Of a DNA stretch of 22,929 nt, positions 1 through 7,440 are shown in pieces. A program made the translations under genes and the position numbers. The notes under the pieces were generated by a model, which was not told the origin of the DNA, made no database searches, and saw nothing but the letters and a program-made list of their open reading frames with translations. Each line of letters begins with the position of its first letter. Positions within the stretch are counted from its first letter, which is position 1. The DNA is from Chitinophagaceae bacterium (GTDB taxonomy: Bacteria; Bacteroidota; Bacteroidia; Chitinophagales; Chitinophagaceae): the NCBI GenBank assembly GCA_025455205.1, contig JALOMZ010000001.1:1-22929 (forward strand). Direction: 5' to 3'.

Positions 1-179
1 TGGGCTTCCTTCTTCAGGATGGTGGTCCAGCTGAGACCCGCCTGGTTGATCTCCAGGATCAGCCGGCCAAACAGCTCATCATCGTTGTTGATGGGAAATC
101 CATACGCTTCATCGTGGTACCGGCGGTGCAGGTCCTGTTCGCCCGGCGCCAGGGTGCGGATAAATTGGCAGTAAGACAT
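1..179 (-). CDS. tag: DNA-3-methyladenine glycosylase I, N-terminal part (cut by window edge)
   Basis: Only the first 59 codons are in the window; the gene runs off the left edge. The product would be a base-excision-repair glycosylase that removes 3-methyladenine from alkylated DNA in the cytoplasm. The visible part carries the family's opening: a Cys at residue 4 (the first zinc ligand in Tag proteins), a YHDEAYGFP segment where E. coli Tag has YHDNEWG, then DDELFGRLILE and the strongly conserved QAGLSWTTILKK around residues 46-57, with Glu43 matching the base-recognition Glu region. The Trp-to-Tyr change in the YHD motif is the one visible departure from the E. coli sequence. The ATG at 177-179 lies 14 bp after the stop of the upstream CNNM/CorC gene on the same strand, so the two are probably co-transcribed. 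The family call is firm; activity cannot be judged from a fragment. Confidence 0.88.
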   Translation of the reverse strand, partial: MSYCQFIRTLAPGEQDLHRRYHDEAYGFPINNDDELFGRLILEINQAGLSWTTILKKEA

Positions 180-193
180 ACGGATTACAGGGT

Positions 194-1447
194 TCAGCTC
201 AGCACTTTGAGCTTGAGCAGCTCAATGCGCGTGTCGCTCATGTGCAATATTTCGAACTGGTAGTCATCAATGATGATGCGGTCGCCCTGCCGGGGCAGCA
301 CATCATGATGGTTGATCACAAAGCCGGAGAGGGTTTCCGAAACACTCCCTTCAAATTCGAGCCCGTATTTCTCGTGCAGGTAATCCGTTTCCAGGCGGCC
401 GCTGAACATGTATTCCTTGTCAGACAACTGCTTCTCTACAAACTCTTCCGTGTCGTATTCATCGCGGATCTCGCCGAAGATCTCCTCCAACAGGTCTTCC
501 ATGGTTACAATGCCGGCGGTACCGCCAAATTCATCCACCACCCAGGCCATGCTCTTACGCTCCTTGGTGAGTTTGTTGATGAGGTCGGTAACGGTCATGG
601 TTTCGGGCACGGCCGGAATGGGCAGCAGCACATCTTCAATGGAGGCCGGGTGCTGAAACATATCCAGCTGGTGTACATACCCCAGGATACTGTCGATATT
701 GCCATCATATACCACCAGCTTGCTCAGCTTGGTGTCGATCATCTTGGCCACCGTGTCTTTTACGCTGGTGTTCTTTTCCACGCCCACAATCTCCTTGCGG
801 GGCACCAGGCAGCTGCGGATCTTTACGCCCGAGAGGCTGAGCGCATTCTCAAACAACTCCTGGTTGAGCTCTGCCGTGTCGTCTTCCGACTCCTTGGTCT
901 GCTGGAAATAATGCTCCAGGTCAATGCGGCTGAAGGGGCGCCGCGGATCTTCCACCGGCACATTGAACAGGTATTTGAGCATCCAGTTCGACAGGTTTAC
1001 AAAGAACACACCGATGGAATCGAATGCGTAATAGAAAACGCTCATGACACGTGCGGAAGCGGCCAGCAGGGTATCATTCTTGGCCCGGAAAACGGCCTTG
1101 AAGAAAAACTCGGCAAACAGCACGATCACCGACGCCAGCACCAGTTCTGCAATGAGCTGCAGCCCGCCCGATGAATCGAAATTGCTCAACCCGGTGATAC
1201 GCCATACCGGCTCCAGCAGCTTGCCCACCATCATGCCGTAGGCCACCAGGAAGATATTGAAGCCAATGAGGCAGACCCCTATGAAGCGCGAAGGATTCTC
1301 GAGGAAGCGGCTAACGAGGATGCCGCTGGCCTTGCCCTGCTTCTTCTTCAGCTCTATGCTCAGCTTGTTGGCGCTGATGAATGCCACTTCAATGCCGGCA
1401 AAGAAGCCGGTGAAAAGGATGGCGATGACGAGCAGCAGGAGGTACAT
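194..1447 (-). CDS. CNNM / CorC-HlyC family membrane protein with CBS pair (hemolysin-like)
   Basis: A 417-residue inner-membrane protein of the DUF21-CBS-CorC class, often annotated as hemolysin or, in gliding Bacteroidota, GldE. Residues 1-155 hold about four hydrophobic segments forming the CNNM transmembrane domain. Residues about 205-320 hold the CBS pair, with the diagnostic AWVVDEFGGTAGIVTMEDLL at 301-320 followed by EEIFGEIRDEYD. The last 75 residues are the CorC_HlyC domain. Relatives are linked to Mg2+/Co2+ or other cation efflux, with CBS domains binding adenosine nucleotides; the substrate here cannot be read from sequence. A perfect TAnnTTTG box lies at 1476-1483 upstream of the ATG at 1445-1447, so this gene can be transcribed independently. 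The tag gene follows within 14 bp. In many Bacteroidota a gene of this type directly follows lptC; here three genes intervene. The name gldE is not used because no gldD or other gliding gene is in sight. Confidence 0.9.
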   Translation of the reverse strand: MYLLLLVIAILFTGFFAGIEVAFISANKLSIELKKKQGKASGILVSRFLENPSRFIGVCLIGFNIFLVAYGMMVGKLLEPVWRITGLSNFDSSGGLQLIAELVLASVIVLFAEFFFKAVFRAKNDTLLAASARVMSVFYYAFDSIGVFFVNLSNWMLKYLFNVPVEDPRRPFSRIDLEHYFQQTKESEDDTAELNQELFENALSLSGVKIRSCLVPRKEIVGVEKNTSVKDTVAKMIDTKLSKLVVYDGNIDSILGYVHQLDMFQHPASIEDVLLPIPAVPETMTVTDLINKLTKERKSMAWVVDEFGGTAGIVTMEDLLEEIFGEIRDEYDTEEFVEKQLSDKEYMFSGRLETDYLHEKYGLEFEGSVSETLSGFVINHHDVLPRQGDRIIIDDYQFEILHMSDTRIELLKLKVLS

Positions 1448-1475
1448 GGTGTTGGCTGATGTAATGTAATGAATT

Positions 1476-1483
1476 CAAAAATA
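1476..1483 (-). promoter_or_regulatory. Bacteroidota -7 element for the CNNM/CorC gene
   Basis: The minus strand reads TATTTTTG, an exact match to the Bacteroidota -7 consensus TAnnTTTG, 28 bp upstream of the start codon. No TTTG/TTG is seen at the expected -33 distance, so this is a one-box prediction. Confidence 0.5.
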
Positions 1484-1622
1484 GGCATTGCGCCCCTATT
1501 GTAGTGCGATCGTATGGACGTAGGCGTTCAGCCGCTGCAGGAATGTTAATACGGCGGCATCCTGTTACTTTCCTGCTTACGGGGCGTCACACAGGCAATT
1601 CGCCATCTGAAAAATCAACCCC

Positions 1623-1865
1623 ATGAAAAGCATTGCATTGCTGCCCATGCTGCTGTTGCCCGTTTTTGCCGGCCTGCGGGCGCAAACCGAAGCCGGCATC
1701 CGCCAGGCACGGCAGGACCCGCAAACGATGCGGCGGGCAGCGGAAGCCGATGTGCGGCTGATAGACCTGCGCCGGGTAACCGACAGTACCCTTATTGCAC
1801 CACCACCAGCCGGCATCCGGCCCGGGAAGCAGCCAGCCTGCAGGCACCTCCATAAAAAAAGCTGA
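1623..1865 (+). CDS. Small secreted hypothetical protein
   Basis: An 80-codon ORF with a convincing signal peptide: Lys at position 2, a Leu/Pro/Ala-rich core to about residue 17, and an Ala-x-Ala-like GLRA cut site before Gln21. The mature part is about 60 residues, Arg- and Ala-rich, with ADVRLIDLRRVTDSTL in its middle and a basic Pro-rich tail. I do not recognise a family. In favour of a real gene: third codon positions are mostly G/C as in the neighbours, nothing else occupies the interval, and the TGA stop sits inside the stem of a strong terminator hairpin, as if that hairpin ended this transcript. Against: it is short and no clear promoter is seen. It lies divergently from the CNNM/CorC gene and convergently with the S41 protease. 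It could also be the 5' remnant of a longer decayed gene. Confidence 0.45.
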   Translation: MKSIALLPMLLLPVFAGLRAQTEAGIRQARQDPQTMRRAAEADVRLIDLRRVTDSTLIAPPPAGIRPGKQPACRHLHKKS

Positions 1866-1883
1866 CCGCCCGGCCAGCTTTTT
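1854..1883. terminator. Bidirectional Rho-independent terminator between two convergent genes
   Basis: An A-run, a GCTG...CAGC-centred stem and a T-run form a hairpin with U-tracts on both strands: AAAAAAAGCTG on the left, CAGCTTTTT on the right. There is one A/C mismatch within the extended stem. It ends the plus-strand small ORF, whose stop lies in the stem, and the minus-strand S41 protease, whose stop is 21 bp away. Confidence 0.8.
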
Positions 1884-1904
1884 CAAACAGTTGATGCATG
1901 CGCG

Positions 1905-3290
1905 CTATTGCCGGGGAGGCCTTACAATGGCGCCCTTGAAGGTGTGGCCTTCCAGCAATTGGTTGCTGCGGCCTACCGCCATATTCTCAGCCGTGCTGAG
2001 GGTGATGTTAGGACGGATCATGCCAAAGGTGCCCGTGGAAATGAAACTGAGCACGCTGGCAAAGCTTGCCTCCGTGCGGTCGCCCCAATCCTTGTCGATG
2101 CCATCCATGGTGGTCTTCTCCGGCGCAAAACCGTTGAAATAGTTGCCCTCTCCATTGCTGTTCACGCTGCGGAGGGAAACGGGGAACACATACCAGTCGC
2201 CTACCGGTATGGGGAAATACCCTACCGGCTTACCAAATGATGCCGACGGACCCACAATGCGCACATTCAGGTGTGGCCGCAGGTTGTTGATGAGCATCTC
2301 GCTGGCGGAAGCCGTGCTGCTGCTGACAATGAAAAAGATCCTGTCGAGGTTGAGGCTGCCCAGTTTCTGGAAGTTGGTGGTTTCGTTATAGCGCGAATAG
2401 CGATCGTTGAAAGTTTGACGCATCAGCACCTTGCCATTGGCCGCCTGGGGTGCCAGCCAGTTGGCCAGTTTCTGCTGTACCGACACATAGCCGCCGCCAT
2501 TGTAGCGGAGGTCCACCACCACGTCATTCACGCCATTGCTGGCGAATTTGTTGAAGATGCGGGTGAAGGAACTGTAGATGGAGGTGGTGTCGCCCAGGAA
2601 GGAGTTGAACACCATATAGCCCACCTTTTTGCTGCCGGCGGTGTATACGGAGTCAAGCAACACCGGGTCGGAGGTGTAGGTGGCAGCATTCAGGGTTACG
2701 TCGGCGGTGCTGCCATCAGGCTTCTGGAAGCCAAAGCTGCCCGTGCTGCTGTAATACACGGCCTGCACAATGGCATTGGCGCTGGAAGTGGTGATATTGC
2801 TGAGGCTGTTGATGCGGGTGAATTTCCAGCCGCGGCGGATGCCGGCTTTGTCGGCCGGAGAGTTCTTCTCCACAAAGCGCACCCGCAGGTCGCCTTCCTG
2901 CATGAAGAACACATACATGCCAAAATCCTGCTGGATACCGGCGCTCACATTATCCCAGTCCTTTTGTTTGGCAGCAAAGCTCCAGCGGTCTACCGCACTG
3001 GTGAAACCGGGCTCAATGCTGAAGGGCCTGATACCCTTCATGATGGCATCCGGATCGGCATAGGTGCGCGGCTTGAAGGAAGCCGGTATCTGGTTGTACC
3101 ACAGGTAAATATCCCGGGCATACAACAGGGCCGAGTCCTTCACCAGGTTGGCCGGCGAGTTCACCAGCGTGGAGTCGGTGGTGTTGTTGTTGCCGGAATT
3201 GTTGTTGCTGGCGGGCGCCTCCTTTTTACAGGCGGCGGCCATCACGATCAGGCCCAGGGCCAGGCCCTTCAGGGCAGGTAATGTTTTCAT
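1905..3290 (-). CDS. S41-family (tail-specific / C-terminal processing) peptidase, lipoprotein
   Basis: A 461-residue cell-envelope serine protease. The start at 3288-3290 is chosen because it gives a lipoprotein signal peptide, MKTLPALKGLALGLIVMAAAC, with the lipidated Cys at 21; the longer reading frame upstream adds 32 residues that would bury it. A low-complexity Asn/Ser linker follows (residues 25-40). A PDZ-like segment spans about 120-205, with GDLRVRFVEKNSPADKAGIRRG. The catalytic S41 domain then shows VVVDLRYNGGG (257-267), the nucleophile region STASASE with Ser328 as likely nucleophile, and FGKPVG with Lys354 as likely general base, matching the Ser-Lys dyad spacing of Tsp/CtpA within a residue. 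Such proteins trim or degrade periplasmic or outer-membrane proteins. It has its own -7 box and ends at a bidirectional terminator, so it is probably monocistronic. Confidence 0.9.
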   Translation of the reverse strand: MKTLPALKGLALGLIVMAAACKKEAPASNNNSGNNNTTDSTLVNSPANLVKDSALLYARDIYLWYNQIPASFKPRTYADPDAIMKGIRPFSIEPGFTSAVDRWSFAAKQKDWDNVSAGIQQDFGMYVFFMQEGDLRVRFVEKNSPADKAGIRRGWKFTRINSLSNITTSSANAIVQAVYYSSTGSFGFQKPDGSTADVTLNAATYTSDPVLLDSVYTAGSKKVGYMVFNSFLGDTTSIYSSFTRIFNKFASNGVNDVVVDLRYNGGGYVSVQQKLANWLAPQAANGKVLMRQTFNDRYSRYNETTNFQKLGSLNLDRIFFIVSSSTASASEMLINNLRPHLNVRIVGPSASFGKPVGYFPIPVGDWYVFPVSLRSVNSNGEGNYFNGFAPEKTTMDGIDKDWGDRTEASFASVLSFISTGTFGMIRPNITLSTAENMAVGRSNQLLEGHTFKGAIVRPPRQ

Positions 3291-3374
3291 GGGAATGCTC
3301 ACTTTTTCGGGTGCACGAATCAGCAATTTAAGGAAGGAGAACATCCAATGGCCAGGGTGTGGGGGCCATATCCT

Positions 3375-3382
3375 CAAATTTA
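3375..3382 (-). promoter_or_regulatory. Bacteroidota -7 element for the S41 peptidase
   Basis: The minus strand reads TAAATTTG, an exact TAnnTTTG match, giving a leader of roughly 80 nt before the ATG at 3290. No convincing -33 TTTG is present at the usual distance. Confidence 0.5.
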
Positions 3383-3419
3383 ACAAGCGGGGTTAAACGG
3401 ATGAACCCGGCCCGTAAGC

Positions 3420-3449
3420 GCCATCCCCGCCGGATGGGGCGGGGATGGC
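3420..3449. terminator. Perfect 12-bp hairpin just past the aldo/keto reductase gene
   Basis: GCCATCCCCGCC at 3420-3431 and its exact complement at 3438-3449 flank a 6-nt loop, starting 10 bp past the TAA of the minus-strand aldo/keto reductase. There is no T-run on the exit side, so it may be a U-tract-less terminator or an RNA 3'-end stabiliser. I call it a terminator only tentatively. Confidence 0.5.
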
Positions 3450-3458
3450 AGGATGTTA

Positions 3459-4445
3459 TTACCACTCAGGAAGCACTGGCTTGTTTTGCAGTATATCCTC
3501 TATTCGTTGCATGATGTCAGGCGTCAGTTTAGGCAGCACATCAAGGGCTGCCAGGTTCTGTTGCAGTTGCGAGGTGCTGGTGGCCCCCAGGATCACGGTA
3601 CTCACGTGGGGGTTATGTGCGCACCAGGCAATGGCCAGGGCCGCCATGCTGGCATCCAGTTCGGCAGCCAGGGCGCTGAGCTGGCGCACCTTGCCAATAC
3701 GATCTTCGCTCAGCTGCTTGTTCACCAGCCATTCAAAGCCTTTGATGGCCAGGCGGCTGCCTTCGGGTATGCCATCGTTATACTTGCCGGTGAGTACCCC
3801 TGCTGCCAGCGGGCTCCAGATGGTGGTGCCCAGCCCCACATTGCGGAAGATCTGCAGGTACTCATTCTCCATTTTCTCCCGGTGGAACATATTGTATTCC
3901 GGCTGCTCCATGGTGGGCCCTATGAGGCGGTATTTCTCTGCCACCATATGGGCTTCCATGATCTCCTGGGCGCTCCATTCACTGGTACCCCAATAGAGGA
4001 TCTTGCCCTGCTGCATCAGGAGGTTCATGGTCCACACCACTTCTTCTATGGGTACGGTCTTATCGGGCCGGTGGCAGAAATACAGGTCGAGGTAGTCGGT
4101 TTGCAGGCGCTGCAGGGCTTCATGGCAGGCTTCAACCAGGTGCTTGCGGCTAAGGCCGGTCTGGTTGGGTTTGTTGGGCTTGCGCCAGCCAAAGTAGGCC
4201 TTGCTGCTGAGCACATAGCTGGTGCGATCCCAGCCCTTTTTGCGCAGCACACGCCCCATCATCTTCTCGCTCTCACCCAGCGCATAGGTTTCGGCATTGT
4301 CAAAGAAATTGATGCCGTTGTCATAGGCCATGCCCATGAGTTCATCGGCAATGCTGTCGTCAATCTGCTTGTGGAAAGTGACCCAGCTGCCAAAGCTGAG
4401 CAGTGATACCTGGAGTCCTGATTTTCCGAGTCTTCTGTATTCCAT
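3459..4445 (-). CDS. Aldo/keto reductase (YghZ / Kv-beta-like family)
   Basis: A 328-residue cytoplasmic NADP(H)-dependent oxidoreductase with the full (beta/alpha)8 length of the family. The catalytic tetrad is visible: Asp49 and Tyr54 in FFDNAETYALGESE, Lys82 in LSSKAYF, and His125 in YFCHRPD. The N-terminal MEYRRLGKSGLQVSLLSFGSW and the FDNAETYALGESE segment resemble the AKR6/Kv-beta and YghZ group, which reduces aldehydes such as methylglyoxal; the true substrate is not evident. A perfect -7 box at 4520-4527 indicates its own promoter although it follows lptC on the same strand with a 108-bp gap. A perfect hairpin lies just beyond the stop. Confidence 0.93.
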   Translation of the reverse strand: MEYRRLGKSGLQVSLLSFGSWVTFHKQIDDSIADELMGMAYDNGINFFDNAETYALGESEKMMGRVLRKKGWDRTSYVLSSKAYFGWRKPNKPNQTGLSRKHLVEACHEALQRLQTDYLDLYFCHRPDKTVPIEEVVWTMNLLMQQGKILYWGTSEWSAQEIMEAHMVAEKYRLIGPTMEQPEYNMFHREKMENEYLQIFRNVGLGTTIWSPLAAGVLTGKYNDGIPEGSRLAIKGFEWLVNKQLSEDRIGKVRQLSALAAELDASMAALAIAWCAHNPHVSTVILGATSTSQLQQNLAALDVLPKLTPDIMQRIEDILQNKPVLPEW

Positions 4446-4519
4446 ACTTGTTCTTTTGAAGGGGATGCAATAGCGGCTGTGCAGCCTGTGCTGCGCATGG
4501 CAGCCACCGTTTCAGGCGG

Positions 4520-4527
4520 CAAAGGTA
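4520..4527 (-). promoter_or_regulatory. Bacteroidota -7 element for the aldo/keto reductase
   Basis: The minus strand reads TACCTTTG, an exact TAnnTTTG match, about 75 bp upstream of the start codon. The box lies within the lptC-AKR gap, suggesting transcription separate from the coaX-lptC operon. Confidence 0.5.
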
Positions 4528-4553
4528 CGATAGAAACAAAGGGGAGAAGGGCC

Positions 4554-5168
4554 TTATTGACGGGCAGGAACGGGCGGTGCGGATGGACGGATGGTACCGC
4601 TGTCTGCTGCCGGGGCCGTGCTATCGGCCCCATCACCGGGCATCACCACGGTGCCCACCGTATTGTCGATGGTGTATTTGCTGAAATCGCTTTTGGCACG
4701 GAAGCCGGTGCCCCGCAGCTGCTGCGTGAGGGTATGGATCAACACCGTGTCGGAGGTGTAGAACAGCTCTTCATTCTGGTTCCACCACAGGGTTTTGCAG
4801 CGCAGGGTATCTCCGCTGGTATTATACACCACCACGCTGTCGCGGAGAAACACCTTGGCCAGCGATTCAAAATAGCGGGCATAGCGGGCGGTTACCACGT
4901 TTTGCAGCTGCTGCTGTTCATTGTAAAAATCAACATGGATGGACTGCGGAAATTCTGCGTAGAGGGTATCGGCCTTCACCCGGCGCATGAACGGGGCGGT
5001 GAGATAGGCTTTGCGGTTGCCTGCCTGGCTGAAGATGGCGCGGATATTCCGTCCTTCCTCCACCTCTGTCACCTTGCGCGACAGGGCATCTATTTCCTGG
5101 GGATTGTTTTCGCAACCGGCTGCTGCCAGCAACACACCCAGCAGGACTATGTGGAAAGGCCGCATCAT
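4554..5168 (-). CDS. lptC: LPS export ABC transporter periplasmic protein LptC
   Basis: A 204-residue inner-membrane-anchored lipoprotein-like protein with a short hydrophobic N-terminus and lipobox LLAAAGC (Cys19). The body (about 30-165) follows the LptC/OstA-like pattern: short beta strands with MRRVKADTLYAEFPQSIHVDFYNEQQQ, then VVTARYARYF and LRDSVVVYNTSGDTLRCKTLWWNQNEELFYTSD, typical of Bacteroidota LptC. LptC receives lipopolysaccharide from LptB2FG and hands it to LptA on its way to the outer membrane. The last 35 residues are a Pro/Ala/Ser-rich low-complexity tail beyond the domain. Two Met codons open the frame; either 5168 or 5165 could be used. It starts 20 bp after the outer-membrane protein gene, consistent with a coaX-OMP-lptC operon. 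Confidence 0.9.
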   Translation of the reverse strand: MMRPFHIVLLGVLLAAAGCENNPQEIDALSRKVTEVEEGRNIRAIFSQAGNRKAYLTAPFMRRVKADTLYAEFPQSIHVDFYNEQQQLQNVVTARYARYFESLAKVFLRDSVVVYNTSGDTLRCKTLWWNQNEELFYTSDTVLIHTLTQQLRGTGFRAKSDFSKYTIDNTVGTVVMPGDGADSTAPAADSGTIRPSAPPVPARQ

Positions 5169-5188
5169 GAGAGCCTGGGTTTGTGCTG

Positions 5189-6493
5189 TTAATCGAACCG
5201 GCGTTTGATGAACCAGATATCGCTGAGGCTGAGGCCTACATTGAAGCGGATGAAGTTTTCCGTTACGGGCATATTGGCATTGCCCCGGCGGCCAAACTCC
5301 AGGGAGGTGTTTACCGAAGTGAACTGGTTACTGTACACGTTGTACCGGCGTATGGGCAGTCCCAGTCCAATGGAAACACCCCAAACGGGCAGCTGGGTGC
5401 CGTTGACCACCACATGTTCCTTGCCGGTGAAGAATCCGGCGCGGTAGTTCACACGGCTGAAATAGTTTTTGCCATCAATCACATTGGGCAGGAAATGGCC
5501 GCCTACCCGCAGCATGGAGGAGTTGGCCAGGGTTTGCGTGATGCCGTAATAGCTGAATTCGGTCCAGTTGACAGCCTCATATTCCGCACCAAACAGCCAT
5601 TTGTTTTCCTTTTCAAACAGGAGTCCCACCGTATATCCTGCGGGCATCTGGATGGTGCCCGGGTTCTGGGTACTTCTTTCCACCACATCCACCGAATCGA
5701 TGGCATTGGAGGCATTGTAAATAAAGGTCTGGCGCAGGCGGTCTTGGGTGGCATTCACCGAATTGCCCAGGAAACCGCTGGCACCAAGGCGGGCAGCCGT
5801 GGTTTTGCCCAGTTTCAGGCGGTACTGTAAGCCACCATCTGCCGCAAAATTGCTGAAGGAGGTACGGGTTTCCTGCTGGGAGTTGAAGTAGAACACCGAA
5901 TCGTTGCGCAGGGCGCGCTGGGTGTTCACATCCATTTGCCCGAAGAAGAAGCCGGCATTCACGCCCAGGGAGAGGCCGCCTATCCGGTAGCCGGTACCCA
6001 GAAAAGCGCGGTAACCACCGCCGGAGCCTTCATAAATGGTGTTGGCGCTGTCGATACCGGTAATACGTTCGTTCTCCAGGATCTTGTAGTTCACGCGGCT
6101 GTATGGGTGGATGCCCAAAGCCAGTCCCCATTTGGTCATTCCTTTCTTATCCTTGGCCAGGGGTACGCCCACGGCCATATAGTTGAAGAGCAGGTAGGTT
6201 GACTGGCTGCGTTCACTGCGGCTGGGGTTGAGCAGGGTGCGCAGTTCCATTTCCACCCCCACGTCGAAGGTGACGGTCTGCAGCGCGCTGTAGGATGCAG
6301 GGTTGACGAAATTCACGGATTGCAGGTCGGCGTAGGGCGTGGCCAGCCCACCCATACCCTTGTTGACCACGTTGCGGGTTTTATATACGTCCCCCAACGC
6401 GAACCGGGAGTAGGGCGAGTTGATCTGGGCCTGGGCCAGATGGGCTGTTAAAACAGCCGGCAGCAGGGCCAACCATTTTGAAGGCCTACACAT
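5189..6493 (-). CDS. Outer-membrane beta-barrel protein of the coaX-lptC cluster
   Basis: A 434-residue protein with the start placed at the ATG at 6491-6493: this gives a clean signal peptide, MCRPSKWLALLPAVLTAHLAQA, cut before Gln. An in-frame ATG at 6511 is also possible. The mature protein begins INSPYSRFALGD, then MGGLATPYADLQSVNFVNPASYSAL, the N-terminal signature of FadL/OMPP1-like Bacteroidota porins, followed by alternating aromatic strands and an Asn/Gly-rich body. The C-terminus ends in Phe-Asp, close to the aromatic ending typical of barrel proteins. No ligand can be assigned. Its start codon overlaps the coaX stop in the octamer ATGTGTAG, implying translational coupling, and lptC follows 20 bp downstream. 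Such co-location with lptC hints at a role in envelope biogenesis, which is inference. Confidence 0.82.
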   Translation of the reverse strand: MCRPSKWLALLPAVLTAHLAQAQINSPYSRFALGDVYKTRNVVNKGMGGLATPYADLQSVNFVNPASYSALQTVTFDVGVEMELRTLLNPSRSERSQSTYLLFNYMAVGVPLAKDKKGMTKWGLALGIHPYSRVNYKILENERITGIDSANTIYEGSGGGYRAFLGTGYRIGGLSLGVNAGFFFGQMDVNTQRALRNDSVFYFNSQQETRTSFSNFAADGGLQYRLKLGKTTAARLGASGFLGNSVNATQDRLRQTFIYNASNAIDSVDVVERSTQNPGTIQMPAGYTVGLLFEKENKWLFGAEYEAVNWTEFSYYGITQTLANSSMLRVGGHFLPNVIDGKNYFSRVNYRAGFFTGKEHVVVNGTQLPVWGVSIGLGLPIRRYNVYSNQFTSVNTSLEFGRRGNANMPVTENFIRFNVGLSLSDIWFIKRRFD

Positions 6494-7226
6494 TGAGGTC
6501 GCAAATTGCATACAATCCTTTGAACAATAGATCGGGGTCGGCAAATATCAAGTTTTTGAGGTGGGGGGCCAAATGCACCAAATCACCCCCGGTTAAAAGC
6601 ACGTTAAATGCCCCATACCGGCTTTTATAGGCTTCTATGAATCCATCAATTTCCATGGCCAGGCCCAGCACCACGCCACTTTGGATATTGGTGCGGGTGT
6701 CGTAGCCCACCAGCGGCACATTCCAGTGGGGCTCCACAATGGGCAGGCGGGCGGTAAATGAGTTGAGGGAGCGCATGCGCATGATCATACCGGGGCTAAT
6801 GCCGCCGCCCAGGAACTCGTTCTTTACGTTGATGAAATTGTAGGTCACGGCCGTGCCCAGGCCAATCACCAGGTTATTCTGGTTGGGAAAAAGCTGCACG
6901 GCAGCGGCGCACAGGGCCAGGCGGTCGGCGCCAATGGTTTCGGGCTTACCCACGGGGGTACTGAACGGCAGTCGGCTGGCGGCATGCAAAACATGCAGCC
7001 GGGTGCGGGCCTCCAGCAGGGCGGTCACTTCGGGCGGATGGTTGATCACCGAGGAGAGGATGCAGCGATCCGGTCGCCAGGCATCCAGCAGGCGCCGGGT
7101 AGACGCCAGCAGGTCCTCATCAAAAAAAGCCACCTCCTGCTGTGCGGCGCCGGCAAACAGGGCCGCCTTCTGGCGGGTGTTGCCAAAGTCGATGCAAAGG
7201 GTGGTGGTGGTGTCTGCTGCGCTCAT
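6486..7226 (-). CDS. coaX: Type III pantothenate kinase
   Basis: A 246-residue cytoplasmic enzyme that phosphorylates pantothenate in the first step of coenzyme A synthesis. The ASKHA-fold landmarks are present: the N-terminal phosphate-1 motif LCIDFGNTRQK (residues 10-20), GADRLALCAAA carrying the catalytic Asp region, IGLGTAVTYNFI, GGGISPGMIMRMRSLNSFTARLP, and a late LLTGGD. Its length fits family members. Transcription probably starts from the perfect -7 box at 7246-7253. It heads the coaX-OMP-lptC operon and overlaps the next gene by 8 bp. Confidence 0.95.
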   Translation of the reverse strand: MSAADTTTTLCIDFGNTRQKAALFAGAAQQEVAFFDEDLLASTRRLLDAWRPDRCILSSVINHPPEVTALLEARTRLHVLHAASRLPFSTPVGKPETIGADRLALCAAAVQLFPNQNNLVIGLGTAVTYNFINVKNEFLGGGISPGMIMRMRSLNSFTARLPIVEPHWNVPLVGYDTRTNIQSGVVLGLAMEIDGFIEAYKSRYGAFNVLLTGGDLVHLAPHLKNLIFADPDLLFKGLYAICDLNV

Positions 7227-7245
7227 CCGGCCGGTATTGAAGCGC

Positions 7246-7253
7246 CAAACCTA
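7246..7253 (-). promoter_or_regulatory. Bacteroidota -7 element for the coaX operon
   Basis: The minus strand reads TAGGTTTG, an exact TAnnTTTG match, 19 bp upstream of the coaX start and just downstream of the terminator at 7286-7316. The coaX operon therefore appears to be a fresh transcription unit. Confidence 0.55.
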
Positions 7254-7285
7254 TCTGAATTTGCAGAAAAACGAACGTATAGGAC

Positions 7286-7316
7286 AAAAAAATTGGCCCT
7301 CGTGGAAACGAGGGCC
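7286..7316 (-). terminator. Rho-independent terminator of the candidate RNA
   Basis: Perfect 9-bp stem GGCCCTCGT/ACGAGGGCC (7295-7303 with 7308-7316) and a 4-nt loop; on the minus strand it is followed by AATTTTTTT. It points leftward, towards coaX, but lies upstream of the coaX promoter, so it must end a different transcript. Confidence 0.88.
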
Positions 7317-7434
7317 TCAACCAAAACTAACTGCTTATGAGAAAAATCGTATTGTCTGTGTTCCTTGTTTATTAGACGCTGAAGTGGCTTGAAAGTAACA
7401 CGATCGCTTGTTAAAATCTTCAAAACCCTTTTCG
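7286..7434 (-). ncRNA. Candidate small structured RNA upstream of coaX
   Basis: Between serS and coaX the minus strand carries a promoter-like pair (7441-7472) and, about 120 nt on, a strong intrinsic terminator (7286-7316), with no convincing protein between them. The predicted RNA starts with GAAGTG, which can pair with CACTTC about 50 nt later. Nested inside are TTGAAG/CTTTCAA (one bulge) and TAACA/TGTTA around an 8-nt loop AGCGATCG. The stretch is distinctly more AT-rich than the flanking genes, and the only minus-strand frame across it begins with TTG and uses codons foreign to the neighbours. It could be an independent sRNA or a terminated leader. I do not recognise it as 6S, SRP RNA, RNase P or tmRNA. 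Ends are estimates. Confidence 0.5.
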
Positions 7435-7440
7435 CACTTC

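Noticed and set aside
194..1447. Naming the CNNM/CorC gene gldE
   Set aside because: The family matches, but no gldD or other gliding gene is nearby, so the specific name is not supported.
1448..1622. tRNA or other RNA gene in the gap before the small secreted ORF
   Set aside because: No cloverleaf, T-loop motif or terminator could be found; only a -7 box for the minus-strand gene.
2271..3281. A 336-codon open frame antisense to the S41 peptidase
   Set aside because: The S41 catalytic motifs, lipobox and promoter are on the other strand; this frame is a shadow.
7337..7375. A 12-codon plus-strand ORF (MRKIVLSVFLVY) as a leader peptide
   Set aside because: No plus-strand promoter or terminator accompanies it, and the strong signals here are on the minus strand.
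7223..7423. A 66-codon minus-strand frame upstream of coaX as a small protein gene
   Set aside because: It starts with TTG, crosses the terminator hairpin and the coaX -7 box, and uses codons unlike the neighbours. A structured RNA explains the region better.
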